A DNA stretch of 64,000 bases from Microbispora sp. H11081 (GCF_012999535.1 NZ_JABBWV010000009.1:206671-270670), one strand, 5' to 3'; counted from the first letter of the stretch, positions 7,215 to 16,773 are shown. Numbers and translations: made by a program. The notes: generated from the letters alone by a model not told the origin.

Positions 7215-8827
7215 TCGACCCCGTCGAGGAACCGGTCTGGCACCGGCTGAGCCCGCGCATGCTGGTGGTCCACCCCGTCCAGGAGGTCGTACGGGCCGCC
7301 CCGGCGCTGCTCGGCCTGCTGGTCGCGGGGTCGAGCAGCGGCGGGAAGGGCCACCTGTGGAGCATCGCCGGCGTGGGAGTCATGGTCGTGCTCGGCGTGC
7401 TGCGCTGGTTCACCACGACCTATCGGATCACCCCGGAGCACGTGCGGGTCCGCCGCGGCCTGCTGACCCGCAAGGTGCTCACCGTGCCCCGCGACCGTGT
7501 CCGCACCGTGGACGTCACCTCCCACGTGCTGCACCGCGTGCTCGGCCTGGCCAGGGTGGAGGTGGGCACGGGCACGTCGGAGCGCAGGCACGAGGGCCGG
7601 CTCAAGCTCGACGCGCTGGCCGCCGCCGAGGCCGCCCGCCTGCGCGTGGAACTGCTGCGCCGCTCCCCGGTCACCTCCGCCGAGCCGCTCGACTCGACGC
7701 CTCCCGCCGGGAGCACCCCGGCGGCGGAGCACGAACTCGCGCGGATGCGCCCCGAGTGGGTGAGGTTCGGGCCGTTCACCATGTCCGGACTGGTCACCGT
7801 GGGCGTCGTCGCCGGCTTCGTGTCCCGCCTGGTCTCCGAGGGCAACGTCGACCTCGGCCGGGTCGGGCCGGTCAGGGAGACCTGGCGGTGGTTCAGCGCG
7901 CTGTCGCTCCCGCTGGAGATCGCGACGGTGGTGCTCGTGCTGGTCGTGTTCGTGAGCGTCGCCTCCACGCTCGGCTATGTGGTGGCCTTCGGCAACTTCC
8001 GGCTGACCCGGCAGGCCGAGGGCACCCTGCACGTGACCCGGGGGCTGCTGACCACGCGGGCCACCACCATCGAGGAACGGCGGCTGCGTGGCGTCGAGAT
8101 CAGCGAGCCGCTGCTGCTGCGGGCCGTGCGCGGGGCCCGCCTGTCGGCGGTGACGACCGGCCTGCGCGCGGCGCAGGGCGCCCAGCGCGGCGGGTCGTTG
8201 CTGCTGCCGCCCGCGCCCCGCGAGCAGGCCGTGGCGGTGGCCGGCCTCGTGCTCCCCCGCGTCTCCCCCGGCGTGCGCGACGGCACCGGCGACGGCACCG
8301 GCGAGGCCGCCCACGACCCCGCTGTCTCCCCGGTCACCGCGCCGCTGACCGCGCACGGCCCGGCCGCGCTGCGCCGCAGGTTCACCCGCGCGTACGGCGT
8401 GCACGCGCTGGTGCTGGCCGCGCTGCTCGCGTCGTGGCGGTGGGCCGGCCTGCCCTCGTGGACGTGGCTCACCGCCGCCGCCCTGCTGCCGCTGACGGCC
8501 CTGCTGGCCGCCGACCGCTACCGCTCGCTTGGCCACGCGCTGACCTCCGGTTATCTGGTCACCCGCTGGGGCTCGATCGTGCGCCGGCGGGTGGCGCTGG
8601 AGTGCGACGGCGTCATCGGCTGGAACATCCAGCGGTCGTTCTTCCAGCGCCGGGCCCGCCTGGCGACGCTGACGGCGACCACCGCGGCGGGCAAGCAGGG
8701 CTACCAGGTGCGCGACGCCGGCCTCGGCGAGGTGCTGCGCCTGGCCGCGGCGGGCACCCCCGGTCTGCTCGACGAGTTCCTCGTCGACGCCCGTCCAACA
8801 CCCGAGCTGTCGGCCAATAGCATGTAA
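7211..8827 (+). CDS. Bacterial PH domain membrane protein with three bPH2 modules (YdbT-like)
   Basis: A 538-residue membrane protein with three PF03703 modules. The first follows a hydrophobic pair near residues 20-70 and contains 'YRITPEHVRVRRGLLTRK' and 'RDRVRTVDV'. The second starts near residue 260 with 'FRLTRQAEGTLHVTRGLLTTRATTIEERRLRGVEI'. The third is near residue 440 with 'SGYLVTRWGSIVRRRVAL' and 'GWNIQRSFFQRR'. Hydrophobic helices precede modules two and three. This is the YdbT layout, and it overlaps its YdbS-like partner by 4 bp, as in Bacillus. Likely a membrane complex; the role in actinobacteria is unknown. Confidence 0.8.
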   Translation: MIDPVEEPVWHRLSPRMLVVHPVQEVVRAAPALLGLLVAGSSSGGKGHLWSIAGVGVMVVLGVLRWFTTTYRITPEHVRVRRGLLTRKVLTVPRDRVRTVDVTSHVLHRVLGLARVEVGTGTSERRHEGRLKLDALAAAEAARLRVELLRRSPVTSAEPLDSTPPAGSTPAAEHELARMRPEWVRFGPFTMSGLVTVGVVAGFVSRLVSEGNVDLGRVGPVRETWRWFSALSLPLEIATVVLVLVVFVSVASTLGYVVAFGNFRLTRQAEGTLHVTRGLLTTRATTIEERRLRGVEISEPLLLRAVRGARLSAVTTGLRAAQGAQRGGSLLLPPAPREQAVAVAGLVLPRVSPGVRDGTGDGTGEAAHDPAVSPVTAPLTAHGPAALRRRFTRAYGVHALVLAALLASWRWAGLPSWTWLTAAALLPLTALLAADRYRSLGHALTSGYLVTRWGSIVRRRVALECDGVIGWNIQRSFFQRRARLATLTATTAAGKQGYQVRDAGLGEVLRLAAAGTPGLLDEFLVDARPTPELSANSM

Positions 8828-8862
8828 TGCCTGGTAAAACCGGTTATTCGTCAGGAGTTGGA

Positions 8863-9909
8863 TTGTCCCGCTACGGCCAGATGTTCGGCCCCGACATCAC
8901 GTTCCTCGGCGTCGAACGGTGCGACCTCGACGACCCTGCCGGCTACGCGGACGCCGACGTGGTCATCCTCGGCGCGCCGTTCGACGGCGGCACCTCCCAC
9001 CGCCCGGGTGCGCGCTTCGGCCCGAACGCCATCCGCCAGACCTGCTATCTCCCCCACGACGGCTCCCGCCCCAGCCTCGCGCTGCGCGTGGACGCGCTGA
9101 AGGACCTGCGGGTGCTGGACGCCGGGGACGTGGAGACCTACGCCGGCGACATCGAGGGCAGCCTGCGCGCGATCGAGGACGCGGTCGCCACGATCGCGGC
9201 ATCCGGGGCGATCCCCGTCGTTCTCGGCGGCGACCACACGATCGCCCTGCCCGACGCGACCGGCGTCGCCCGTCACCACGGCTTCGGCCGGATCTCGATG
9301 ATCCACTTCGACGCGCACGCCGACACGGGCGACATCGAGTTCGGCCACCTGCACGGCCACGGGCAGCCGATGCGGCGGCTCATCGAGTCGGGCGCCATCC
9401 GGGGCGACCGTTTCCTGCAGGTCGGGCTGCGGGGTTACTGGCCTGGGCCCGACATCCTCGACTGGATGGCCGGGCAGCGCATGCGGTCGTACGAGATGAC
9501 CGAGATCGTGGCAAGGGGCCTCGACGAGTGCCTCTCCGAGGCGTACGCGATCGCGCTCGACGACTGCGACGGGGTCTACCTGTCGGTGGACGTGGACGTC
9601 TGCGACCCCGGCCACGCGCCGGGCACGGGCACGCCGGAGCCGGGCGGCCTGTCGGCCCGCCAGCTTCTCGACGCCGTGCGCAGGACCTGTTACGAACTGC
9701 CCGTCGTCGGCCTGGAGATCGTCGAGGTGGCCCCGCCGTACGACCACGCGGACATCACTGCGTACCTCGGCAACCGGGTCGTCCTGGAGGCGCTGTCGGC
9801 GATCGCCCGCCGCCGCGCGGACGCCGCCGATGGCACCCGCTGGGACCCGAGACAGCCCCTCCTCGACGGCCGCCGGCCGAGCCCGCCCGCCGCGCCTCCC
9901 GCCCCCTGA
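8863..9909 (+). CDS. Ureohydrolase (agmatinase/guanidinobutyrase family)
   Basis: A 348-residue arginase-fold enzyme that hydrolyses a guanidino group to urea using two Mn ions. Metal ligands are visible in order: GGDHT (about residue 125), HFDAHADTGD (about 150) and SVDVDVCDPGHAPGTGTPEP (about 250). The first-shell pattern and 'GHGQPMRRLIESG' instead of the usual agmatinase HGT loop suggest a substrate other than agmatine, for instance guanidinobutyrate or a related guanidino acid. The TTG at 8863 has AGGAG five bases upstream and is preferred. An ATG at 8827 overlapping the stop of the PH-domain gene would add 12 residues. Confidence 0.85.
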   Translation: MSRYGQMFGPDITFLGVERCDLDDPAGYADADVVILGAPFDGGTSHRPGARFGPNAIRQTCYLPHDGSRPSLALRVDALKDLRVLDAGDVETYAGDIEGSLRAIEDAVATIAASGAIPVVLGGDHTIALPDATGVARHHGFGRISMIHFDAHADTGDIEFGHLHGHGQPMRRLIESGAIRGDRFLQVGLRGYWPGPDILDWMAGQRMRSYEMTEIVARGLDECLSEAYAIALDDCDGVYLSVDVDVCDPGHAPGTGTPEPGGLSARQLLDAVRRTCYELPVVGLEIVEVAPPYDHADITAYLGNRVVLEALSAIARRRADAADGTRWDPRQPLLDGRRPSPPAAPPAP

Positions 9910-9976
9910 GCTGCCGGAAACACGCGCGGCCGGAAACACGCATCCTGAAAAAGCGTGATCTGGTAGGCATGGTCGG

Positions 9977-10996
9977 GTGACGCGATCGAGAACCGCCGCA
10001 CTCCTGGTCGTTGCCGCGGCCCTCCCGGCGCTGCTGACCGGCTGCTCCCCGGGCGGCACCACGGGGGTCAGCACGGCAGCGGGTGGCGGCGCGGCAGGCA
10101 CGCGCGAAGCCGCCCCTGCCCAGGTGACGCCGGGATCCGGCGCGGCGACCTCGGGATCCGCGGCGGCCGGATCGGCCGCGAACCCAGCGTCCGTGAACCC
10201 CCTGTCCGCTAAACCCGTGTCCGCGAAGCCGGTGCCGGTGCCGACCGGAGTGACGGCGGGGTACGCCGTGGTCGACGTGACCACGGGTAAGACGGTCGCT
10301 CAGGCGCGGCAGCACCACCGGTTCAGGTCGGCGTCGGTGGTGAAGATCCTCATCGCCGTCGACTACCTGGAGCGGCGCAGGGGGGCCGTCCCCGCCGGGG
10401 ACAGGGCGCTCCTGACGCGCATGCTGCGCGGCAGCGACGACGACGCGGCGACGGCCCTGTGGCGGCGCGGCGGCCAGGGCGAGATCGTCCGCCGCGTGGC
10501 CCGCCGGATCGGCCTGGCCGAAACCGCCCCGCCGCCCGCCGCCAAACCGGGATTCTGGGGATACACCGCGATCAGCGCGGCCGACATCGCGCTCGTCTAC
10601 CGGTATCTGCTGCGGCGGGCCGAACCCCGCGTCCGCGACTTCGTCCTCGGCGAACTGCGTAAGGCGTCGAAGTGCGCGAGCGACGGCTTCGACCAGTATT
10701 TCGGCATTCCGCGCGCCGCGCCCCGGCCCTGGGCGATCAAGCAGGGCTGGTCGGGTTACGGCGCGACTCCACCGGTCAGGTGCGTCCGTTCTACGGTGGC
10801 GTCGTACCGTATCGGGGCGGTCACAATGGGCGGCAACCCGGTTGATTTCGGCCGTCCCGTGCTCCACACTACTGGCGTGATCGGCGACCGGCTGATCATG
10901 GTGGTTCTCACCCTGCAGCCCTCGGGGGCGTCCTTCACGAAGTCGGCGGAGCGGGTGACGAAGCTGGCGAGAGACCTCTATCTCAGCCTCGCCTAG
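9977..10996 (+). CDS. Lipoprotein serine hydrolase related to class A beta-lactamases
   Basis: A 339-residue exported protein. The signal peptide ends in a lipobox LLTGC (Cys about residue 23), followed by a low-complexity Ala/Gly/Ser/Pro linker to about residue 90. The catalytic part has the SxxK motif at residues 120-123 (SVVK), an SDD-type second motif ('GSDDDAATALW'), and KQG in place of the usual KTG near residue 256. This is the layout of the beta-lactamase/penicillin-binding fold. The lack of a clear Glu166 region argues for a peptidoglycan-related hydrolase rather than a true beta-lactamase. Being next to the mre operon fits a cell wall role. GTG start. Confidence 0.75.
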   Translation: MTRSRTAALLVVAAALPALLTGCSPGGTTGVSTAAGGGAAGTREAAPAQVTPGSGAATSGSAAAGSAANPASVNPLSAKPVSAKPVPVPTGVTAGYAVVDVTTGKTVAQARQHHRFRSASVVKILIAVDYLERRRGAVPAGDRALLTRMLRGSDDDAATALWRRGGQGEIVRRVARRIGLAETAPPPAAKPGFWGYTAISAADIALVYRYLLRRAEPRVRDFVLGELRKASKCASDGFDQYFGIPRAAPRPWAIKQGWSGYGATPPVRCVRSTVASYRIGAVTMGGNPVDFGRPVLHTTGVIGDRLIMVVLTLQPSGASFTKSAERVTKLARDLYLSLA

Positions 10997-11010
10997 CGTG
11001 TCCGGTTCGT

Positions 11011-11029
11011 ACGGAAGGGACCGTTCCGT
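11011..11029 (+). terminator. Weak hairpin before mreB
   Basis: Six bp stem ACGGAA/TTCCGT with a 7 nt loop, followed by TTTAG; it lies 15 bp after the serine hydrolase stop and may separate it from the mre operon. Confidence 0.35.
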
Positions 11030-11094
11030 TTAGAGGCGGGGCCGTCGGGCAGCGATCACGCGTGCTCTCCCTCCTCTCTGAAAGCTGGTCGGCG

Positions 11095-12129
11095 ATGGGT
11101 TTCCCGTGGGGATTGCTCGGCCGGGACATGGCGGTCGATCTCGGCACCGCCAATACGCTCGTGTACGTGCGCAGGAAGGGCGTCGTCCTCGACGAGCCCT
11201 CGGTGGTGGCGATCAATCTGCACACGGACAGGATCGTGGCGGTCGGGACCGCGGCGAAGGAGATGATCGGGCGGACCCCGCCCCACATCGCCACGCTGCG
11301 TCCGCTCAAGGACGGTGTGATCGCCGACCTCGACGCGGCCGAGCGCATGTTGCGGCACTTCATCCAGGTGGCGCACAAGAACCGCTATCTGGCCAAACCC
11401 CGGATCGTCGTCGCCGTGCCGAGCGGCACCACGAGCGTGGAGCAGCGCGCGGTCAGGGAGGCGGCGTACGAGGCGGGCGCCCGCCGCGTCCACATCATCG
11501 AGGAGCCGATGGCGGCGGCGATCGGCGCAGGGCTCAACGTGGGCGACACGACCGGCAACATGGTCGTGGACATCGGCGGCGGCACCACGGAGGTCGCGAT
11601 CGTCTCGCTCGGCGGGGTGGTCGTCTCGAAGTCCGTACGCGTCGGCGGTGACGAACTGGACGAGGCGATCGTCAACTACGTGAAGAAGGAGTACTCCCTG
11701 ATGCTCGGCGAGCGCACCGCCGAGCACATCAAGATCAAGATGGGCAGCGCGCTGCCGGGCGGCGACGACGACACCTCGATGCCGGTCCGTGGCCGCGACC
11801 TGGTGACCGGCCTGCCCAAGACGGCGACGATCAACCGAGCCCAGGTCAGGGACGCGATCGAGGACCAGGTCCAGACGATCGTCGACGCCGTGCAGAGCAC
11901 GCTGGACCAGTGCCCGGCCGAGCTCGCGGGCGATCTCATCGACAACGGCATCGTGCTGACCGGCGGCGGCGCGCTGCTCGACGGGCTGGCCGATCGGCTC
12001 GGAGAGGCCGTCGGCATGCCGATCAACCTCGTCGACCAGCCGCTCCAGTCGGTCGTGCTGGGCGCGGGCCGGTGCGTCGAGCGCTTCGACGAGATGCAGG
12101 ACGTGTTCGTCCCAGAAACGCGTCGATGA
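11095..12129 (+). CDS. mreB: Rod shape-determining protein MreB
   Basis: A 344-residue bacterial actin that forms membrane filaments guiding lateral or spore-wall synthesis. Motifs: phosphate 1 'DMAVDLGTANTLVYV', connect 1 and phosphate 2 'GNMVVDIGGGTTEVAIVSLGG', adenosine loop 'IVLTGGGALLDGLADRL'. Length is normal for the family. ATG 11095 gives the usual short hydrophobic N-terminus (MGFPWGLLGRD) that attaches to membrane; a GTG at 11062 would add eleven residues. The stop overlaps mreC by ATGA. In sporulating actinobacteria MreB mainly acts on spore wall formation. Confidence 0.95.
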   Translation: MGFPWGLLGRDMAVDLGTANTLVYVRRKGVVLDEPSVVAINLHTDRIVAVGTAAKEMIGRTPPHIATLRPLKDGVIADLDAAERMLRHFIQVAHKNRYLAKPRIVVAVPSGTTSVEQRAVREAAYEAGARRVHIIEEPMAAAIGAGLNVGDTTGNMVVDIGGGTTEVAIVSLGGVVVSKSVRVGGDELDEAIVNYVKKEYSLMLGERTAEHIKIKMGSALPGGDDDTSMPVRGRDLVTGLPKTATINRAQVRDAIEDQVQTIVDAVQSTLDQCPAELAGDLIDNGIVLTGGGALLDGLADRLGEAVGMPINLVDQPLQSVVLGAGRCVERFDEMQDVFVPETRR

Positions 12130-13001
12130 GGGCCGGTCGCCGGGTGCCGGCGCTGCTGGCGCTCGCCTCCGTCGCCCTGATCGTCACCGACACCCTGACG
12201 CCGCTCGGCCCGCTGCGGGCCTTCGGGTCGGCCACGTACGGCGGGCTGGAGGACGCGACGTCCGCCGGCCTCCGATGGGCGCGCGGAGAGCGCAACGTGG
12301 CGGAACTCGAAGCCGAGAACGCCCGGCTGCGCGCCGAACTGCTCGCCGCCCGCCGCGTGGCCTCCTCCCCCGCTCCCGCGGACGGCTACCAAGCCGTCCC
12401 CGCCCACGTGGTCGGCTTCGGCAGGGACGGCACGGTCACCGTCGACGCGGGCTCCGAGGTCGGCGTGGGCCAGGACATGACCGTGTTCGACGGCGACGGC
12501 CTCGTCGGCCGGGTCCTGCGGTCCGGTCCCGGTACGGCGACGGTCCAGCTCGCCACCGCCGCCGGCGCCTCGATCGGCGCACGGCTCGAGGGCTCGCGGG
12601 AGGTCGGCCTGGTGACGGGCGTCCCCGAGCGAGGACTGCTGCGGCTGAGCCTGCTCAACCCCGCCGCCGAGGTGAAACCGGGCGACCGGGTGGTGACGCT
12701 GGGCTCGCGCGACATGCGGCCGTACGTGCCGGACGTGCCGATCGGGACCGTGGTCGAGGCGGAGCCGGCGTCGGACGCGCTGACCAGGACGGCGCTCGTG
12801 CGGCCTTTCGCCCGGTTCACCGCGCTGGGCCTCGTCACCGTGGTCCTCGGGCCGCTGCCGGACGACGCCACCCCGGCGGTGGACGCGGCGGGCGGCAAGG
12901 ACCCCGCGAAGCGCGACAAGGAAAAGGGCAGTTCAGACAAGAAGAAATCGGACAAGGGCGGCGCTGACAAGGGCGGCGCGGAGAAGCCGGAGGCGGCGTG
13001 A
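12126..13001 (+). CDS. mreC: Rod shape-determining protein MreC
   Basis: A 291-residue membrane-anchored protein. An N-terminal transmembrane helix ('VPALLALASVALIVTDTLTPLG') is followed by a coiled coil ('NVAELEAENARLRAELLAARR', about residues 58-80) and the two beta-barrels of MreC ('VVGFGRDGTVTVDAGSEVGVGQDMTV', 'GLLRLSLLNPAAEVKPGDRVVTLGS'). MreC links MreB filaments to PBP2/RodA outside the membrane. Unusual is the C-terminal Lys/Asp/Gly tail from about residue 258 (KRDKEKGSSDKKKSDKGG), which should be extracellular and could touch anionic wall polymers. Confidence 0.92.
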   Translation: MRAGRRVPALLALASVALIVTDTLTPLGPLRAFGSATYGGLEDATSAGLRWARGERNVAELEAENARLRAELLAARRVASSPAPADGYQAVPAHVVGFGRDGTVTVDAGSEVGVGQDMTVFDGDGLVGRVLRSGPGTATVQLATAAGASIGARLEGSREVGLVTGVPERGLLRLSLLNPAAEVKPGDRVVTLGSRDMRPYVPDVPIGTVVEAEPASDALTRTALVRPFARFTALGLVTVVLGPLPDDATPAVDAAGGKDPAKRDKEKGSSDKKKSDKGGADKGGAEKPEAA

Positions 13002-13537
13002 TGAGGGCGGTCGTCCTGTCCGTGCTCGTCGTCCTCCTCGCGCCGGTGCTCCAGGTCTCCGTGGTCAACGGGCTGGCGTTACCCGGCGGCGGGCCCGACA
13101 TCGTGCTGATCGGCGTGATCGCGCTCGCGCCGATGCTGCGGCCGGGGGCGGGGGCGTCGCTGGGCTTCGCCGCGGGCCTGGCCGCCGACGTCGCGCCGCC
13201 CGCCGACCACACCATCGGACGGCTCGCCCTGGTCATGTGCCTGGCCGGGTGGGTGTGCGCGCGGATCCCCGAGGACGCCGGCGCCGGGCGGCGCGCCGCC
13301 GTCGCCGCCGCCGTGGCCCTGGGCGCGACGCTCGCCGCGGGCGTGCTCGCGGCCCTGCTCGACGGGACGCCCTGGGGAACGGCGCTCGCGCCCGGCGTCC
13401 TCGCCTGGACCACGGGCCTGGCCGTGCTCGTGACCGCGGCGCTCTCCCTGCCGCCCCGCCGCCGGTCGTTCGGACGGGGGCGCGGACCACGCCACCGGCC
13501 ACGCGATCCGTATCCGCCAGGGAGGCGGCTTGCGTAG
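12998..13537 (+). CDS. mreD: Rod shape-determining membrane protein MreD
   Basis: A 179-residue polytopic membrane protein (about five helices), placed between mreC and the PBP2 gene as usual. Helices include 'AVVLSVLVVLLAPVLQVSVV' and 'ASLGFAAGLAADVAPPADHTIGRLALVMCLAGWV', the latter with the P-x-D loop seen in MreD. The C-terminus is Arg/Pro-rich and cytoplasmic. The GTG at 12998 overlaps the mreC stop (GTGA); ATG 13001 immediately follows and is equally likely. Overlap with mrdA is 8 bp. Confidence 0.85.
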   Translation: MMRAVVLSVLVVLLAPVLQVSVVNGLALPGGGPDIVLIGVIALAPMLRPGAGASLGFAAGLAADVAPPADHTIGRLALVMCLAGWVCARIPEDAGAGRRAAVAAAVALGATLAAGVLAALLDGTPWGTALAPGVLAWTTGLAVLVTAALSLPPRRRSFGRGRGPRHRPRDPYPPGRRLA

Positions 13538-15503
13538 AAGTGCCCACCGCGGCCGCCTCACGCTCGTGTTCGTCGTGGTGACCGCGCTCATGCTGACCCT
13601 GCTCGGCCGCCTGTGGCACCTGCAGGTCGTCACCGGGCCGTCGTACGTGAAGGCGGCCACGGAGGCACGGGTGCGCTCGGTCGTCCTGCCGCCCGTGCGG
13701 GGGCAGATCCTCGACGTGAACGGCCGGCCGCTGGTGGCCAACGAGACCAAACCGCAGGTGTCGGTGGACTACATGGCCCTCATCCACCAGCCCGACGGCG
13801 GGAAGGACGTGCTGACCCGGCTCGCGGCGGCGCTGGGCCGGCCGTACCAGGAGATCGCCGACCGGGCCCGGCTGTGCGGCAGGGACGTACCCCGGCCGTG
13901 CTGGCCCGGCTCGCCCTACCAGCCCATCGTCGTGGCCGACGACGTGAGCGTGCGCACGGCACTGTGGATCGCCGAGCGGCAGAGCGAGTTCCCCGGGGTC
14001 AGCACGGCGTTGCGGCCGGTCAGGACCTACCCGCTCGGCTCGGCCGGGGCGCACATGCTCGGCTACCTGCAGCCGCCCTCCCCGGACGACCCCGCGGGCG
14101 GCAGGGAGCTGATCGGCCGCGACGGCCTGGAGGCGGAGTACGACCGCGAACTGTCCGGACGGACCGGCATCAGGCAGATGGCGGTGGACAGCACGGGCAA
14201 GGTCACCGGCCTGGTCCGCGAGGAGGCCGCCGTCGCCGGGGACACGCTGGTGACCAGCATCGACGCGCGCGTCCAGGAGACGGCCGAGCGGGCGCTGGCC
14301 CGGGCGGTGACCGCCGCGCGCAAGCGGGGCGAGCCCGCCGACAGCGGCGCGGCGGTGGTGCTGGAGGCGAAGACCGGGCGGGTGACGGCGATCGCCAACT
14401 ATCCCACCTACGACCCGGGCGTGTGGGCCGAGGGCATCTCGCAGCGCGACTACGAGAACCTGCCGCTGGTCAGCGCCGCCGTGCAGGGGCAGTGGCCGCC
14501 CGGCTCGACGTGGAAGGTGACCTCGACCGCCGCCGCGGCGAAGGCGGGCTACTCTCTGCGCGCCTCCTACGACTGCCCCGGCGGCTACAAGATCGGCGGC
14601 CGGGTGTTCCACAACTTCGAGAGCGCCGAACTCGGCCGGATGGACATGCACCAGGCCCTGGTGGTGTCGTGCGACACGATCTTCTACCGTTTCGCGGAGA
14701 AGATGTGGCTGCGCGACGGCGGGCTCGCGCCGGTCAAACGGCCCAAGGACCCGATGCGGGCGATGGCGGAGGAGTTCGGCTTCGGCACCGCCACCGGCGT
14801 CGACCTGCCGCACGAGGCGGCGGGCAGGGTGCCCGGCCGCGCCTGGAAGAAGGCCAACTGGGAGCGGACCAGAGCCGACTCCTGCCGCCGGGCCAAGACC
14901 GGTTATCCGGAGATGACCGACCGCAAGCGGGCGGCCTACCTCAAGGCGATCGCCGCCGACAACTGCCGCTCCGGCGGGGTCTGGTGGGCCGGTGACGCGG
15001 CCAACTTCTCGATCGGCCAGGGCGACGTGCTGGTGACGCCGCTCCAGCTCGCCCGGGGATACGCCGCCCTCGCCAACGGCGGCAAGGTCTTCAGCCCCAG
15101 GATCGGCAAGCGGATCGTGCGGCCCGACGGCACCGTGGTCCGCACGATCACCCCGCCCGTCGTGGGCAAGGTCGGCGCGTCCCGCAAGACGCTGCGGTTC
15201 ATCCGCGACGCGCTGGCCGACGTGCCGCGCTCGGGCACGGCCGCGGGGGCGTTCGACGGGTACGCGTTCGAGCGGCTGCCGATCGCGGGCAAGACCGGCA
15301 CCGCCGAGGCGTACGGCAGGCAGGACACCTCGTGGTTCGCCTCCTTCGGGCCCCTGAAGAAGCCCAAGTACGTCGTGGTGGTCGTCGTCTCGCAGGGCGG
15401 CACGGGCGGGAGCACGGCGGCCCCCGCGGCCCGGGAGATCTGGGAGGGCATCGCCGCCCTCTCCCATGACCGGAAGAAGCACAAGAAGGACGGCCGGCGG
15501 TGA
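13530..15503 (+). CDS. mrdA: Penicillin-binding protein 2 (class B transpeptidase, elongasome)
   Basis: A 657-residue class B PBP. One N-terminal transmembrane helix (about residues 10-28), then a dimerisation/pedestal domain ('VRGQILDVNGRPLVANE', 'YPLGSAGAHMLGYL'), and a transpeptidase domain with SxxK at 326-329 (STWK), SxN-type motif at 380 (SCD) and KTG at 588 (KTGTAEAYG). It forms the elongation-type synthase with RodA encoded just after. The start is TTG 13530 with GGAGG four bases upstream, inside the end of mreD. Confidence 0.93.
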   Translation: MRRSAHRGRLTLVFVVVTALMLTLLGRLWHLQVVTGPSYVKAATEARVRSVVLPPVRGQILDVNGRPLVANETKPQVSVDYMALIHQPDGGKDVLTRLAAALGRPYQEIADRARLCGRDVPRPCWPGSPYQPIVVADDVSVRTALWIAERQSEFPGVSTALRPVRTYPLGSAGAHMLGYLQPPSPDDPAGGRELIGRDGLEAEYDRELSGRTGIRQMAVDSTGKVTGLVREEAAVAGDTLVTSIDARVQETAERALARAVTAARKRGEPADSGAAVVLEAKTGRVTAIANYPTYDPGVWAEGISQRDYENLPLVSAAVQGQWPPGSTWKVTSTAAAAKAGYSLRASYDCPGGYKIGGRVFHNFESAELGRMDMHQALVVSCDTIFYRFAEKMWLRDGGLAPVKRPKDPMRAMAEEFGFGTATGVDLPHEAAGRVPGRAWKKANWERTRADSCRRAKTGYPEMTDRKRAAYLKAIAADNCRSGGVWWAGDAANFSIGQGDVLVTPLQLARGYAALANGGKVFSPRIGKRIVRPDGTVVRTITPPVVGKVGASRKTLRFIRDALADVPRSGTAAGAFDGYAFERLPIAGKTGTAEAYGRQDTSWFASFGPLKKPKYVVVVVVSQGGTGGSTAAPAAREIWEGIAALSHDRKKHKKDGRR

Positions 15504-15591
15504 CCGGCCGACCGCCCGCCGGCGCGGCCCCGCCGCGCGCCCTCGCGGCCGGAGCCCGAATGGTTGGAGCCCGACTGGTTGGAGGCACGCG

Positions 15592-16758
15592 ATGACGGCA
15601 CTCGGTCCCGCGCCGGTGCGGCTGCCGGTGGGCCGGGCCACCCGGCGCCGGTCGCAGGCGCTCCTCGCCCTGTCCCCCACGTGGGGGCTGGCGCTGCCCG
15701 CCGCCGCGTTGTCGGGCATCGGGCTGCTGCTCGTGTGGTCGGCCACCCGCAACGAGCCGGGCTCGACGCTGCCGCAGCGGCAGGCGCTCAGCGTGGGCAT
15801 CGGATTCGTGCTCATGTGGGCCGTCTCGCGGATCGACCTGCGGGTGCTGCGGGCCTACGTGCCGGTGCTTTACCTGCTCGGGCTGGCCGGGCTGGTCGCC
15901 GTGCTGACCCCGCTGGGCCGTACGGTCAACGGCTCGCACGCGTGGATCGTGTTCGGCGACGGGTTCCAGTTCCAGCCGTCCGAGATCGCCAAGGCGGCCA
16001 TGGTGCTCGCGCTGGCGACGGCGCTCGGCGAGCCGCGCGACGGCGAGCGCAGGCCGGGCGCCGGGGCGGTGCTGCTCGCCCTGGGCCTCGCCGCGCTGCC
16101 GGTCGGCCTGATCGCGCTGCAACCCGACTACGGCACCGCGCTCGTCTTCCTGGTGGTGACCGTCGGCGTGATCGCGGTGTCCGGCGCGCCCAAGAGGTGG
16201 TTCGCGGCGTTCGCCGCCGCCGGGGCCGCCGTGCTGTTCCTGGTGTGGCGGCTCGACCTCATCCGGCCCTACCAGCTCCAGCGCCTGATGGTGCTGGCCG
16301 ACCCGGACGCCGACCCGATGGGCATGGGCTACAACGCCACCCAGGCGAGGATCGCGATCGGCTCAGGGGGCCTGCTGGGCAAGGGGCTGTTCCAGGGCGA
16401 GCAGACGGCGGGACACTTCGTGCCCGAGCAGCACACCGACTTCATCTTCACGGTCGCGGGCGAGGAACTCGGCTTCGTCGGCGCCGCCTGCGTGATCCTG
16501 CTCATGCTCGCCCTGCTGTGGCGTGGCCTGTGGATCGCGGCCAAGAGCCCCACGCCGTTCGGGACGGCCGTGGCCGGCGGGGTGGTGTGCTGGCTGGCGT
16601 TCCAGACGTTCGTGAACGTGGGGATGACCATGGGCCTGCTGCCGGTCGCCGGGCTGCCGCTGCCGTTCGTGTCGTACGGCGGGTCGGCCACGATCTCCAG
16701 CCTGGTGGCCGTGGGGCTGCTGGCCGCCGTGAACCGGCGTACGCGCTCGCCCGGATAG
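15592..16758 (+). CDS. rodA: Peptidoglycan glycosyltransferase RodA (SEDS family)
   Basis: A 388-residue polytopic membrane protein of the SEDS family with about ten helices. Conserved elements are present: 'VNGSHAWIVFGDGFQFQPSEIAKAAMVLALA' (the WI..G...QPSE..K motif), 'LQPDYGTALVF' with the catalytic Asp, 'ATQARIAIGSGGLLGKGLFQG', 'EQHTDFIFTVAGEELGFVG', and 'GLPLPFVSYGGSATISS'. It polymerises lipid II together with the preceding PBP2. ATG 15592 with GGAGG six bases upstream; 88 bp after mrdA. Confidence 0.94.
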   Translation: MTALGPAPVRLPVGRATRRRSQALLALSPTWGLALPAAALSGIGLLLVWSATRNEPGSTLPQRQALSVGIGFVLMWAVSRIDLRVLRAYVPVLYLLGLAGLVAVLTPLGRTVNGSHAWIVFGDGFQFQPSEIAKAAMVLALATALGEPRDGERRPGAGAVLLALGLAALPVGLIALQPDYGTALVFLVVTVGVIAVSGAPKRWFAAFAAAGAAVLFLVWRLDLIRPYQLQRLMVLADPDADPMGMGYNATQARIAIGSGGLLGKGLFQGEQTAGHFVPEQHTDFIFTVAGEELGFVGAACVILLMLALLWRGLWIAAKSPTPFGTAVAGGVVCWLAFQTFVNVGMTMGLLPVAGLPLPFVSYGGSATISSLVAVGLLAAVNRRTRSPG

Positions 16759-16773
16759 GGCAGGCTTGGCGGA

